DNA of 64,000 nucleotides from Campylobacter fetus subsp. fetus (GTDB lineage Bacteria; Campylobacterota; Campylobacteria; Campylobacterales; Campylobacteraceae): NCBI RefSeq assembly GCF_900475935.1, contig NZ_LS483431.1, positions 1,488,001 to 1,552,000 of the forward strand, read 5' to 3'. Shown piece by piece: positions 38,770 to 48,184 of this stretch (position 1 is its first letter; each line of letters starts with the position of its first letter). The notes under the pieces were generated by a model. It saw only the letters and a program-made list of their open reading frames with translations, ran no database searches and was not told where the DNA came from. The position numbers and the translations under genes were made by a program.

Positions 38770-40107
38770 TTAATGCTTAGATAGATAATTCGTATCATAA
38801 AGGTTATTTATAAAATCGCTATTATTCATCATATGAAGATGAAAATCTTTTGTGGTTTTAATGCCCTGTATAACCATTTCATCAAGAGCTACTTTCATTT
38901 TAGCTATTGCTCTGTTTCTATCTTTATCATGAACGATTAATTTTCCTATCATACTATCATAGTATGGTGGAACGCTATAACCTTCATAAATATGACTATC
39001 CATACGAACATTTCTGCCTCCAGGAGCTATGTATTTTGTCACTTTTCCCGGATTTGGAGTAAAGCTTTTTGGATCTTCGGCTGTTATACGACACTCTATA
39101 GCATGTCCTCTTAGTTTGATCTCATCTTGACTAAGCAACTTCTCACCTTGAGCGATACGTATCATCCACTCTATAAGATCTAGCCCACTACACATCTCAC
39201 TTACGCAGTGTTCGACTTGAAGTCTAGTATTCATTTCGATAAAATAAAATTTATTATCTTTTTGGTCGTACAAAAACTCGAATGTCCCAGCTCCAGCGTA
39301 ACCTATAGCTTTAGTAGCTTTAACTGCGGTTTCATGCAAATTAGCTCTAGTTTTATCATCTAAAATTACGGCAGGACTCTCTTCGATAAGTTTTTGATGA
39401 CGTCTTTGCATAGAACAATCGCGTTCGCCTATATGAACTACATTTCCATGCTCATCACCTAAGACTTGAACTTCAATGTGACGTGGATTTGAGATATACT
39501 TTTCCATATACATAGTACCATCGCCAAATGCACTCATAGCCTCACTCTCGGCAGACCAAAAACTTTTTTCTAGATCCTCTTCACGCTCAACCACGCGCAT
39601 TCCGCGACCGCCTCCGCCAGCAGCAGCTTTCACTATAATAGGATATCCGATTTCACGAGCTAGTTTCTTTGCCGCATCTATGTCTTGTATGGAACCATCA
39701 CTTCCTGGAACTACTGGAATTCCAGCTCTCATCATAACTTGCTTAGCTTTGCTTTTATCGCTCATAAGAGCCATAGCCGCTACGCTAGGACCTATAAATT
39801 TGATATTATGTTTAGAGCAAATTTCAACAAAATTTTGATTTTCACTCAAAAATCCATATCCCGGAAATATAGCATCAGCTTCGCTGATTTCGCATGCTGT
39901 GATGATAGCTGGTATATTTAAATAACTATCGGTGCTTCTTGGATTTCCTATACAAATAGAAGCGTCTGCATATTTTACATAAAGCGCGTCTTTATCTGCG
40001 GTAGAATGTATTACTATGGCTTCTTTTCCCATTTCTTGTATTGTTCTAAGAGCTCTTAAAGCTATTTCCCCACGATTTGCGATGAGAATTCGTTTTATTT
40101 CTCTCAT
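38770..40107 (-). CDS. accC: Acetyl-CoA carboxylase, biotin carboxylase subunit
   Basis: ATP-grasp enzyme carboxylating biotin on AccB, first step of fatty-acid synthesis (445 aa). N-terminus RILIANRGEIALRALRTIQE; ATP loop KAAAGGGGRGMRVV (about 160-173); MQRRHQKLIEE; and EMNTRLQVEHCVSE. Its start overlaps the accB stop by four bases, so the pair is an operon. A different ATP-grasp protein, unrelated in role, is encoded at 27.6 kb. Confidence 0.97.
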   Translation of the reverse strand: MREIKRILIANRGEIALRALRTIQEMGKEAIVIHSTADKDALYVKYADASICIGNPRSTDSYLNIPAIITACEISEADAIFPGYGFLSENQNFVEICSKHNIKFIGPSVAAMALMSDKSKAKQVMMRAGIPVVPGSDGSIQDIDAAKKLAREIGYPIIVKAAAGGGGRGMRVVEREEDLEKSFWSAESEAMSAFGDGTMYMEKYISNPRHIEVQVLGDEHGNVVHIGERDCSMQRRHQKLIEESPAVILDDKTRANLHETAVKATKAIGYAGAGTFEFLYDQKDNKFYFIEMNTRLQVEHCVSEMCSGLDLIEWMIRIAQGEKLLSQDEIKLRGHAIECRITAEDPKSFTPNPGKVTKYIAPGGRNVRMDSHIYEGYSVPPYYDSMIGKLIVHDKDRNRAIAKMKVALDEMVIQGIKTTKDFHLHMMNNSDFINNLYDTNYLSKH

Positions 40108-40556
40108 ATTTTTTCAACCTCGAACAAAGCCATACCAAACTCTACTGGCTGACCGTCTGCTATTAGAGATTTTATAATACGACAGTCAAACTCGGCTTCT
40201 ATCTCATTCATAATTTTCATAGCTTCTATAATACCTATGCAATCACCTTTTCTTATAGTTTGACCCGGTTTTACGAAAGCTGCTGCTCCAGGGCTTGGAG
40301 CTACATAAAATGTTCCTACCATAGGAGAGTTTATAGTATCTCCGCTCAAATTTTGACTGCTAGAACCTTTTTCATTTACCACATTCACGTTTATCGGAGT
40401 CGGAGCAGGTGCCGGAGGACAAACAACTGGAGCCGGAGTTGCTTCTGGTTCATATTTTTCAAGTTCAATCTCAAATTCTTTATCTTTTATCTTAATTCTA
40501 TTGATGTTAGTCTCATCAAAGAAAGTCATAAGCTCTTTAATTTCATCTCTTGTCAT
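40104..40556 (-). CDS. accB: Biotin carboxyl carrier protein
   Basis: Carrier subunit of acetyl-CoA carboxylase (150 aa). A Pro/Ala-rich linker (about 51-68) joins the N-terminus to the biotinyl domain, where the modified Lys lies in IIEAMKIMNEIEAE (about 112-125). BirA at 10.0 kb is the likely ligase. TAGGAG precedes the ATG. The 295-base AT-rich gap upstream separates it from divergent dcd. Confidence 0.97.
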   Translation of the reverse strand: MTRDEIKELMTFFDETNINRIKIKDKEFEIELEKYEPEATPAPVVCPPAPAPTPINVNVVNEKGSSSQNLSGDTINSPMVGTFYVAPSPGAAAFVKPGQTIRKGDCIGIIEAMKIMNEIEAEFDCRIIKSLIADGQPVEFGMALFEVEKI

Positions 40557-40820
40557 AAGAATTCTCCTATAAATTATTCAAAACATAGCATTTTAGCAAA
40601 TTTATGTAAAGATTTGGTACAAATTTAAAAAAATATCTAATTCAAATTTAATTAAATTACAATAAAACAATTACAAATCCTCAAAAAGTTACATAATTTA
40701 TAGCTTTTTACGGTATTTAATCTAATTATAATCCAATTTTATATATTTGTAAAATATAAATTTAAAAAATATATCCTAAAAATTTAATAAATGTTTAAAT
40801 CCATCTTTATGACAATATGA

Positions 40821-40826
40821 TATAAT
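40821..40826 (+). promoter_or_regulatory. -10 element of dcd
   Basis: TATAAT 26 bases before the dcd ATG, with AGGAG at 40842-40846 as ribosome-binding site. Confidence 0.65.
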
Positions 40827-40851
40827 TTATAAATTTAAATCAGGAGTAATT

Positions 40852-41412
40852 ATGGGACTAAAAAGCGATAAATGGATACGCGAACAGAGTATAGAAAACC
40901 AAATGATAGAGCCGTTTTGTGAAGAAAATATAGGTAAAGGTGTCGTTAGCTACGGACTTTCTAGCTACGGATACGATATAAGAGTCGGTTGTGAGTTTAA
41001 AATTTTCACAAATATAGGCGGTACTGTTGTAGATCCAAAAAACTTCGATGAAAAAAACGTAGTTGATTTTATCGGAGACATATGCATAGTCCCGCCAAAC
41101 TCATTTGCACTTGCAAGAACAGTTGAATACTTCAAAATGCCTCACGACGTTCTAGCGATCTGTCTTGGAAAATCAACATACGCAAGATGCGGAATAATAG
41201 TAAATGTTACTCCATTTGAACCAGGATTTAACGGCCACATCACTATAGAAATCTCAAACACCACTCCTCTACCTGCGAAAATTTACGCAAATGAAGGCAT
41301 AGCGCAAGTTCTATTTTTACAAGGTGATGAACCGTGTGAAACAAGTTACGCCGATAAAAAAGGTAAATATCAAGATCAAGAAGGCATAACCTTACCGCGC
41401 ATACTAAAGTAA
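40852..41412 (+). CDS. dcd: dCTP deaminase
   Basis: Makes dUTP from dCTP for thymidylate synthesis (186 aa). Family signatures: [20 protein letters not shown] (about 31-50), [20 protein letters not shown] (about 104-123; catalytic Glu region) and GYDIR-type start. The gene is followed after ten bases by pseC, an unusual pairing that is conserved in Campylobacter, where pseB often lies between them. Confidence 0.97.
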   Translation: MGLKSDKWIREQSIENQMIEPFCEENIGKGVVSYGLSSYGYDIRVGCEFKIFTNIGGTVVDPKNFDEKNVVDFIGDICIVPPNSFALARTVEYFKMPHDVLAICLGKSTYARCGIIVNVTPFEPGFNGHITIEISNTTPLPAKIYANEGIAQVLFLQGDEPCETSYADKKGKYQDQEGITLPRILK

Positions 41413-41422
41413 AGGAAAAATG

Positions 41423-42541
41423 ATGACTTACAGCAGACAAAGCATAGACGATGATGATATAAAAGCAGTCAGTGAGGCTTTAAAAAGCGATATCATAACT
41501 TGCGGTAAGAAAGTAGATGAGTTTGAAAAAGCGCTTTGTGATTACACCGGAGCTAAATTCGCAGTAGCGATGAACTCGGCTACTTCTGCTTTACACGCAG
41601 GATATCTAGCGTTTAATCTTGAAAGTAACGATGAAGTCATCACGACTCCTATTACGTTTGCGGCTACTGCAAACACGGCTTTGATGTGCGGTGCGAAAGT
41701 TAAATTTGCCGACATATTACCAAATGGAAATATCGATCCAAAAAGCGTAGAAAAACTCATAACTCCAAAAACAAAAGTTATAACTCCGGTTGATTTTGGT
41801 GGACTTCCAGTAGATATAGACGCATTAAATTTGATAGCCCAAAAACACGGTCTTAAGATACTAGATGATGCTTCTCACGCTCTTGGAAGTAGCATAAATG
41901 GTAAAAAAGTCGGCACATTCGCAGACGCTAGCGTATTTAGTTTCCATGCTATCAAACCGATAACCACGCTTGAGGGCGGCGCGCTTTTAACCGACGATGA
42001 AGAGATCGCCGCTAAGGCTAGATTGATCCGCTCTCACGGAATTATCAAAAAAATAGCTTGGAACTCAGATATGATAACTCTTGGTTATAACTACCGTTTA
42101 AGCGATGTCGCGTGTGCTTTAGGTGCTTCGCAAATGAAAAAGTTGGATATTTTTATAGCAAAACGTGATGAGATAGCCAAATTTTACGATGAAGCATTTA
42201 AAAAAAGTCCGTATTTAAGCACTATAAAAATACCCAAAGGTGTAAAAAGTTCTCATCATCTCTATCCGGTCTTGCTTTTTAGAGATTTTTGGTGCGATAA
42301 ACAGAGTATTTACGAAGAACTTCATGCAAAAGGTATCGGCGTACAAGTGCATTATAAACCGACTTATCAATTTAGCTTTTACAAAAATCTTTACGCAGAG
42401 ATAAGTTTGCCAAATGCGGAGGATTTTTATAGAGCTGAGCTAAGCTTGCCTTGTCATCAACTAATGAGTATAGAAGACGCTAAATTCGTGGTAGAAAAGC
42501 TAAATGAAATTTTAGTAAAGTATAAAGGGTGTAAGTTTTAA
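41423..42541 (+). CDS. pseC: Pseudaminic acid pathway aminotransferase PseC
   Basis: PLP-dependent C4 aminotransferase turning the UDP-4-keto sugar made by PseB into UDP-4-amino-4,6-dideoxy-AltNAc (372 aa). DegT/DnrJ/EryC1 family: MNSATSALHAGYLAFN, ILDDASHALGS and the PLP-Lys region FSFHAIKPITTLEGGALLT (about 172-190). GVQVHYKPTYQFSFY is typical of PseC. Two tandem ATGs exist; the second is better spaced from AAGGA. pseB is absent here, although in C. jejuni it lies between dcd and pseC. Confidence 0.92.
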   Translation: MTYSRQSIDDDDIKAVSEALKSDIITCGKKVDEFEKALCDYTGAKFAVAMNSATSALHAGYLAFNLESNDEVITTPITFAATANTALMCGAKVKFADILPNGNIDPKSVEKLITPKTKVITPVDFGGLPVDIDALNLIAQKHGLKILDDASHALGSSINGKKVGTFADASVFSFHAIKPITTLEGGALLTDDEEIAAKARLIRSHGIIKKIAWNSDMITLGYNYRLSDVACALGASQMKKLDIFIAKRDEIAKFYDEAFKKSPYLSTIKIPKGVKSSHHLYPVLLFRDFWCDKQSIYEELHAKGIGVQVHYKPTYQFSFYKNLYAEISLPNAEDFYRAELSLPCHQLMSIEDAKFVVEKLNEILVKYKGCKF

Positions 42542-42557
42542 TCCCTGCTTCGATATC

Positions 42558-42595
42558 AAATTTACTCAAATTTAAATGATAATTTGAGTAAATTT
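42558..42595. terminator. Bidirectional terminator after pseC
   Basis: Perfect 15-bp stem AAATTTACTCAAATT / AATTTGAGTAAATTT with an eight-base loop, between convergent pseC and the Fe-S oxidoreductase gene. Confidence 0.75.
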
Positions 42596-42604
42596 AGTCT
42601 TTCT

Positions 42605-43867
42605 TTACAGAACCTTTGCTATCAGTTCGATAGGATTTTCACATCTCATATCCGAACTGCGAAGATGAAGCGCATTATTTAGCTGCATTTTACAAGCACT
42701 GCATTCTGCGCTAACACATTGCGCTTTAGTCGCACTTATCGTTTCTGCTCTACTAAGTCCGGCCGCGCGGCTAAGATGATATTTCTCACTTTGCATAGTC
42801 ACACCGCCAAATCCGCAGCAACTTGTAGTATCATTCATCTCTTTGATATTATAAATTTTACTTAGCAACGCTCTTGGTTCTCTAAAAACTCCTTGCATTT
42901 TTTTAGCGTGACAAGGATCGTGATAAGTTATAGTTTGCTTGTTTGAATTTAAGCCTATTTTACTTAAAATTTCTCCCAAATTCGTATATTTCTCAAAATA
43001 CTCGGTAGCCAAAAATATCTTTTTGCTCACGTTTTTTGCACGCTCTCTCCACTCTTCATTATTTGCAAAAAAATGTTCATAATCTACTTTTATCATAGCA
43101 CTACAGGTGGCTTCAGGGATAATGATCGCATCTACTTTTTCAAGTACCTTTTCAAAGTACATGATATTTTTTTTAGCCAAAACCTCAACCGTGTTAAAAT
43201 CCCCGGTAAAATACGCCGGAGCCGCACAGCAACTTTGATCTTTCATTAAATGAGCATTTAAATTTAGTGTTTTACAAATTTTTAATAATCCCTCGCCGAT
43301 ACCGATATATGCATAATTTCCCATACATCCTATAAAAATTCCAACGGCTTTTTCTCCTCCGTTATTTATAAACTCAGGATGCGAATTTAAAAAGCTCTTT
43401 TTACTAGCAGTCGGTAAAAGACGCTCTTTTTTAACCATAGGAAAACTCATTCTAGGGCGCATTTCACCGTTATTTACTTTAAAAGCGCAGCTTTGAAAAA
43501 CATAACCAAGACTAGCACAAATATCCATAACTTTTCTATGTCTTAAAAGCCAAAAAAACAGTCTTTTGTACCATGCTATTCCAAATTTGAGCGCGATATC
43601 CCGCCTTACATTTTCAATCATAGTATCGGTTGCAAGGCTACTAGGACATTCACTTACGCAATTTGTACATAAAAAGCAGCTTTCAAATATATCTTTTGCA
43701 TTTTTATCTAATTCAAGCTCACCTCTATTATAAGCTCCAAGAAGATCCAAAAAACCACGAGGACTTCTAACTTCATCACCGCTAATCTTGAAAATAGTGC
43801 AATTTGGTTTACATTTACCACACTTAACACATGCGTCTGAAACGGTATTAAAATTATACTTTTGCAT
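42605..43867 (-). CDS. Fe-S oxidoreductase with two CCG domains (GlcF/GlpC-like)
   Basis: 420-residue subunit of a flavin-linked oxidoreductase. Two N-terminal ferredoxin clusters, CVKCGKCKPNCTIF (about 13-26) and CFLCTNCVSECPSS (about 64-77), are followed by two Cys-rich heterodisulfide-type CCG domains (DQSCCAAPAYFTG and TTSCCGFGG). This matches glycolate oxidase or anaerobic glycerol-3-phosphate dehydrogenase third subunits. No partner flavoprotein gene is adjacent, so the substrate stays open. It begins one base after proC. Confidence 0.85.
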   Translation of the reverse strand: MQKYNFNTVSDACVKCGKCKPNCTIFKISGDEVRSPRGFLDLLGAYNRGELELDKNAKDIFESCFLCTNCVSECPSSLATDTMIENVRRDIALKFGIAWYKRLFFWLLRHRKVMDICASLGYVFQSCAFKVNNGEMRPRMSFPMVKKERLLPTASKKSFLNSHPEFINNGGEKAVGIFIGCMGNYAYIGIGEGLLKICKTLNLNAHLMKDQSCCAAPAYFTGDFNTVEVLAKKNIMYFEKVLEKVDAIIIPEATCSAMIKVDYEHFFANNEEWRERAKNVSKKIFLATEYFEKYTNLGEILSKIGLNSNKQTITYHDPCHAKKMQGVFREPRALLSKIYNIKEMNDTTSCCGFGGVTMQSEKYHLSRAAGLSRAETISATKAQCVSAECSACKMQLNNALHLRSSDMRCENPIELIAKVL

Positions 43868-44614
43868 TTAACTTCTTTGCTTTTTCGCACTTGCTTTTAC
43901 AGCTTGTAAAAATGCGTGTCTAACACCGCATTCTTCAAGTTTTGCTACGCCTTCTATGGTAGTTCCTGCCGGAGAACAAACAGACTCTTTTATCAGTGCC
44001 GGATGAGAACTTTTTAAAAGCTTGGCAAATCCATCAAAAAGTCCGTTCACAAGAAAATTTGCATCATCTTTTTTAAGGCCTTCTAAAACTCCAGCGTTGC
44101 TTAAAGCTTCGGCTACGAGCGCAAGATAAGCAGGAGCGCAACCCGCAAGCACACTAGCAGCATCTAGCTCATTTTTAGTTTCAAGCTTTACGCATTTTCC
44201 AAAACCATTTAATATTTCTACTATCGTATTATCATCGCCATCACTTATAAACGGAGTTACGCTGGAATTAAACTTAGCCGCGATATTTGGCAAGCAAACA
44301 GCGTAATTTTTAGCTTTTATAGAACTATTTAACATTTCAATACCGGTTCTAGCTAGTACGCTTATGCAGACTTTTGCCTCGCCGCTAAGTAAATTAGAAA
44401 CACTAGATAGAGCGTAAGGCTTTACTGCAAGTATTATATTTTTATCTTTTATATCATAACTCTTGCCATAAATCTCTGCGCAAAATCCGATTTTTTTAAA
44501 ATTCGCAAGTTTTTCTTTGTCTCTACATACTATAATAACGTCAAAGCCGCTATTTTTTAGTCCATAAGCCATGGCGGTTCCCATATTTCCACCACCTAAA
44601 ATATATATTTTCAT
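43868..44614 (-). CDS. proC: Pyrroline-5-carboxylate reductase
   Basis: Last step of proline synthesis (248 aa). N-terminal NAD(P) fold MKIYILGGGNMGTAMAYGL, then VLAGCAPAYLALVAEAL (about 158-174) and the C-terminal signature KESVCSPAGTTIEGVAKLEE (about 208-227). It overlaps the DUF5718-like gene by four bases. Together with proB at 11.5 kb most of the pathway is in the window; proA is not. Confidence 0.94.
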   Translation of the reverse strand: MKIYILGGGNMGTAMAYGLKNSGFDVIIVCRDKEKLANFKKIGFCAEIYGKSYDIKDKNIILAVKPYALSSVSNLLSGEAKVCISVLARTGIEMLNSSIKAKNYAVCLPNIAAKFNSSVTPFISDGDDNTIVEILNGFGKCVKLETKNELDAASVLAGCAPAYLALVAEALSNAGVLEGLKKDDANFLVNGLFDGFAKLLKSSHPALIKESVCSPAGTTIEGVAKLEECGVRHAFLQAVKASAKKQRS

Positions 44615-45435
44615 TTTACAACCTGTTTTAAAACTGAAATATCACTAAATTTAGAAAAATCACTGTCTGTTTTGGCTAACTCGGTTATATCTTCTAAACT
44701 ATGCTTATTATGATCAAAAGCCACTATATAGATCTCATCTCCTCGTTTTAAAAAGCGATTTTCACCTTTAGGCTCATATCTTGTAGCTCCAATAGTGATA
44801 ATGACGTCTTTTTTGTATCCGTTTTGCTTTAAAATTTTACTTAAATCCTCAAGTACGGCAAAATCTTTTTGGGTATTAAAAATCTTTTTCATCCAGTTTA
44901 ATAATTTTTCATAAAAGTAGCTATAACCGCTTAATTTAGCACACTCTCCATATCTAAAAAATCCATCTTCGCTACGCAAAAAAGATACTAAAGAGTAGCG
45001 TTCGCAAACTCCTGTTTTATCAAATTTATCTATAACTATCTCATTTCCAAAGCCTTTTGAGCCGCTTGAAAAGTTTTTCTTTTGAGATATTTTTGTAGCG
45101 TTTTTGTCGTTTCTTACAGAAGCATCGTTAAATGCCATAAATGCAAGCGGTTTTATGGTTTTCACACTACCATTTTCGTACTCTATCTCACATTTAAGAG
45201 CTATTTCAGGCTCTGCTTGAACATTTAAACTAGACTCGTTTGGAAGAACTAAATTTACATTATCGAAACAGTAATTTTTAAGATGGTTGGAGGATTTTGG
45301 ACTATAAAATGGAAAAATACCTTTTGGAGCGTACTTTTCTTCTGTTTTAATATCTACAAAATCCTTAAACTCGCCTGCTTGTTCTAAATGCAAAGCAAAA
45401 TTTCCGGCTATCCCAAAACCTAAAAAATCTCTCAT
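44611..45435 (-). CDS. Conserved protein, probably DUF5718 family
   Basis: A 274-residue protein without signal or membrane segments. It starts MRDFLGFGIAGNFALHLEQA and has a central block PEIALKCEIEYENGSVKTIK. The fold around GFGIAGNFALHLEQAGE and PEIALK recalls fumarylacetoacetate-hydrolase-like proteins annotated as DUF5718 in Campylobacter. No catalytic role is known. ATG at 45433-45435 is better placed after GGGA than an ATG two codons upstream. It is between hemN and proC. Confidence 0.65.
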   Translation of the reverse strand: MRDFLGFGIAGNFALHLEQAGEFKDFVDIKTEEKYAPKGIFPFYSPKSSNHLKNYCFDNVNLVLPNESSLNVQAEPEIALKCEIEYENGSVKTIKPLAFMAFNDASVRNDKNATKISQKKNFSSGSKGFGNEIVIDKFDKTGVCERYSLVSFLRSEDGFFRYGECAKLSGYSYFYEKLLNWMKKIFNTQKDFAVLEDLSKILKQNGYKKDVIITIGATRYEPKGENRFLKRGDEIYIVAFDHNKHSLEDITELAKTDSDFSKFSDISVLKQVVK

Positions 45436-45455
45436 TATCATCCCTAAATTTAAAA

Positions 45456-46817
45456 TTACACTGTCTTTGAAAAGCTATTTTTTATACCTTTAAATTTAAC
45501 CATATACTCATCAAAACACATAGCAATGTTCCTTATAAGCAGTGTTCCGGTTTCATTTATCTTTATTTTATCATTCGAAATTTCAACAAAGTCTTTTAAC
45601 TCTTCAAGATCGTTCAACTCATTTTTGAAATGCTCAAAGAATTTAATATTAAATTTAGATTCGATCTTTTTTATATCAAGTGCAAAATTTGCCATCAAAT
45701 CCATTATAACGGCTTTCCTAAGCTTATCTTCGTTATTTAACAAAACTCCTTTTGAATTTGGAAGTTTGTTGTCGTCTATGGCTTTTTCGTAAGAAACCAT
45801 ATCTTTATAATTTTGCGCGTAATAATCATCGCCCTCGCCTATGCTAGTCAAACCTATACCGATAAGATCTGCTCCGCCTTTAGTTGTATATCCTTGAAAA
45901 TTCCTATGTAAACTGCCGTTTTCTAAAGCCTTAAACAACTCATCATCCTCTTTTGCGTAATGATCCATACCTATCATTTTATATCCGTTTGAAGTTAGAA
46001 ACTCCATCGTATATTTTAAAATTTCTAGTTTTATTTTTGGATTTGGAAGAGTAGCTTCATCAAATTTTCTCATACTTTTTTTAATCCAAGGTACGTGAGC
46101 ATAGTTAAATACCGCAAACCTATCGGGATTTAGACTAACACCAAGCTCTAAAGTCTTTTTAAAACTCTCTAAACTCTGATAAGGAAGACCGTAAATCAAA
46201 TCGGTATTTATACTGGTAATACCTTTGGATCTTGCCATATCTACAGCATTTTTAGTCATTTCAAATGGCTGGATTCTATGGATTTCGGTTTGAACTTTTT
46301 CATCAAAATCTTGCACGCCGAAACTCACTCTGTTAAATCCATGACCCACTAAAACATCGAGTTGATCTTCATTTAAAAATCTCGGATCAATCTCACAGCT
46401 TATCTCAGCATCATCACTCCAATTCTTAAAATGTTTTTTTATCTCTTTTATAAGTCTATCAAGCTCATCTGCACTGTAAAAAGTAGGCGTTCCGCCGCCA
46501 AAATGCATCTGAGTTACTTGACGCTTAGTATCTAAAACTTCGCTTAATATCTCTAACTCTTTACTTAAATAATCAAGATATCTGCTCATTTTATCACTTT
46601 TACTCGTATAAATTACGTTACAACCACAAAAATAACAGGCTGAGCGACAAAACGGAAGATGAAAATACAAAGATAATTTTCTATTTTTATCACCGTTTTT
46701 TAAACGTTTAATATATTCATCATAGTTGAAATTATCGCTAAACTCAAGTGCTGTTGGATAGCTAGTATATCTAGGTCCAGGCTTTGAATACTGCACAAAC
46801 GCTTCAAAATCTACCAT
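45456..46817 (-). CDS. hemN: Oxygen-independent coproporphyrinogen III oxidase
   Basis: Radical SAM enzyme of haem synthesis, converting coproporphyrinogen III to protoporphyrinogen IX (453 aa). The cluster motif CRSACYFCGCNVIYT gives Cys at x3/x2 spacing (about residues 57-64), preceded by YFHLPF. GPRYTSYPTALEF at the start is the HemN signature. ATG at 46815-46817 overlaps the preceding stop (TGATG). hemB is 1.4 kb upstream in the same direction. Confidence 0.95.
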   Translation of the reverse strand: MVDFEAFVQYSKPGPRYTSYPTALEFSDNFNYDEYIKRLKNGDKNRKLSLYFHLPFCRSACYFCGCNVIYTSKSDKMSRYLDYLSKELEILSEVLDTKRQVTQMHFGGGTPTFYSADELDRLIKEIKKHFKNWSDDAEISCEIDPRFLNEDQLDVLVGHGFNRVSFGVQDFDEKVQTEIHRIQPFEMTKNAVDMARSKGITSINTDLIYGLPYQSLESFKKTLELGVSLNPDRFAVFNYAHVPWIKKSMRKFDEATLPNPKIKLEILKYTMEFLTSNGYKMIGMDHYAKEDDELFKALENGSLHRNFQGYTTKGGADLIGIGLTSIGEGDDYYAQNYKDMVSYEKAIDDNKLPNSKGVLLNNEDKLRKAVIMDLMANFALDIKKIESKFNIKFFEHFKNELNDLEELKDFVEISNDKIKINETGTLLIRNIAMCFDEYMVKFKGIKNSFSKTV

Positions 46818-47254
46818 CAATTTTCCTTACTTTGTATCAAACTTTGCATATCTACAAATAAATTTGGATGCTCTTTTTTAATCTTTTTTACAACTCTATC
46901 TAAATTTGGCTCTTTTTTAAATTTAGACTTTTTTATCTCATCTATGGCCACGCTCCAAACATCACCGAAATCAACTGGAATATGCTGCCAAATAGATTTT
47001 TCTAGTTTTAGCTCGAAATTCTCTTTTTGCGCATTTTTAAGCGTATTTATGATGGCCTCGAAAAGTCCTGCTGGAACAAGAGCACAAGGAGTATTTCCAC
47101 TCATACCAAACCAAGGAACAGATAAATTTAACTTACCGTTTTTAATAATCAACTTCATCTCATTATCGCTTATCTGTTCTAACTCGAAAAGCGTTCTTTT
47201 CCTTTTTGAGATGCCAAGAGAGTTGCTTATGTTATCTAAACGCTCATTATTCAT
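46817..47254 (-). CDS. Conserved hypothetical, UPF0763/DUF2603-like
   Basis: 145-residue soluble protein, [20 protein letters not shown] onward, with the conserved-looking block [20 protein letters not shown]. It occupies the position of the epsilonproteobacterial UPF0763 protein between argF and hemN. A longer frame reaching 47404 would run through argF and lacks an initiation site; ATG at 47252-47254 is preceded by GGAAGAGAT. Overlaps argF by eight bases. Function unknown. Confidence 0.8.
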   Translation of the reverse strand: MNNERLDNISNSLGISKRKRTLFELEQISDNEMKLIIKNGKLNLSVPWFGMSGNTPCALVPAGLFEAIINTLKNAQKENFELKLEKSIWQHIPVDFGDVWSVAIDEIKKSKFKKEPNLDRVVKKIKKEHPNLFVDMQSLIQSKEN

Positions 47255-48176
47255 ATCTCTTCCTATCACACCAGACCATAACAGCTTTTTGGGCGTGCAA
47301 ACGGTTTTCAGCCTCGCTAAAAATTTCCCCCGCGTGAGCTTCGAAAACCGCTTCACTAACTTCATATCCGCGGTAAGCAGGCAAACAGTGTAAAAATTTA
47401 GCATCTTTGGCCGCTAAGCTCATCATATCATCATCAACGCAGTATCCTGCAAAATCATTAATGCGCTTTTCTTTTTCATCCTCTTGTCCCATAGAGACCC
47501 AAGTATCGGTCGTGACGACGTCTGCGCCGCTAATTGCTGCTTTAGGATTATCTGTGATAATCAAATTCGCACAGCTTATTTTGGAGTTTTGTTTAGCGAT
47601 GTCTAAAACCCACTGTGGCACTTCATAGCCTTTTGGAGTTGCTACTCTAAGCTCAAATCCAAGCTTAGATGCAGCCATGAGCCATGAGTTGGTCATATTA
47701 TTTCCATCTCCCACATACGCTACTTTCATAGTTTGTAAATTTAATCCAAGCTCGCTTAAAGTAAGCAGATCAGACATAAGCTGAACAGGATGAAAATCAT
47801 CGCTAAGACCGTTTATAACAGGCACTCCGCTAAATTTAGCAAGTTCTTCGAGATCGCTTTGCTTATAAACTCTAGCCATTATCATATCTACCATTCTCCC
47901 AAGAACTCTAGCCGTATCTTTGACAGGTTCTCCGCGCCCTAACTGTATATCGCGACTGCTTAGAAATAATCCTTTGCCGCCTAATTGATGAATGCCTACT
48001 TCAAAGCTAACTCTCGTCCTTGTCGAGCTTTTTTCAAATATCATGGCTAAAGTTTGGTCTTTGAGATATGAGATATAATTTCTACTTTTTGCCTCTTTTT
48101 TTATATCTTTTGCTAAACTTAAAATATCTAAGATTTCATTTTTATCTAAGTCGTTAAGTGTCAAAAAATGTCTCAT
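47247..48176 (-). CDS. argF: Ornithine carbamoyltransferase
   Basis: Forms citrulline in arginine synthesis (309 aa). Carbamoyl-phosphate loop [14 protein letters not shown] (about 49-62), ornithine loop [14 protein letters not shown] (about 264-277), and the central [17 protein letters not shown]. Nine bases separate it from hemB upstream. Confidence 0.97.
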   Translation of the reverse strand: MRHFLTLNDLDKNEILDILSLAKDIKKEAKSRNYISYLKDQTLAMIFEKSSTRTRVSFEVGIHQLGGKGLFLSSRDIQLGRGEPVKDTARVLGRMVDMIMARVYKQSDLEELAKFSGVPVINGLSDDFHPVQLMSDLLTLSELGLNLQTMKVAYVGDGNNMTNSWLMAASKLGFELRVATPKGYEVPQWVLDIAKQNSKISCANLIITDNPKAAISGADVVTTDTWVSMGQEDEKEKRINDFAGYCVDDDMMSLAAKDAKFLHCLPAYRGYEVSEAVFEAHAGEIFSEAENRLHAQKAVMVWCDRKRYE

Positions 48177-48184
48177 ATAAATCC

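Noticed and set aside
46944-47393. 149-codon plus-strand ORF
   Set aside because: Antisense to the UPF0763-like gene and argF, low-complexity Ser/Phe composition typical of a shadow frame.
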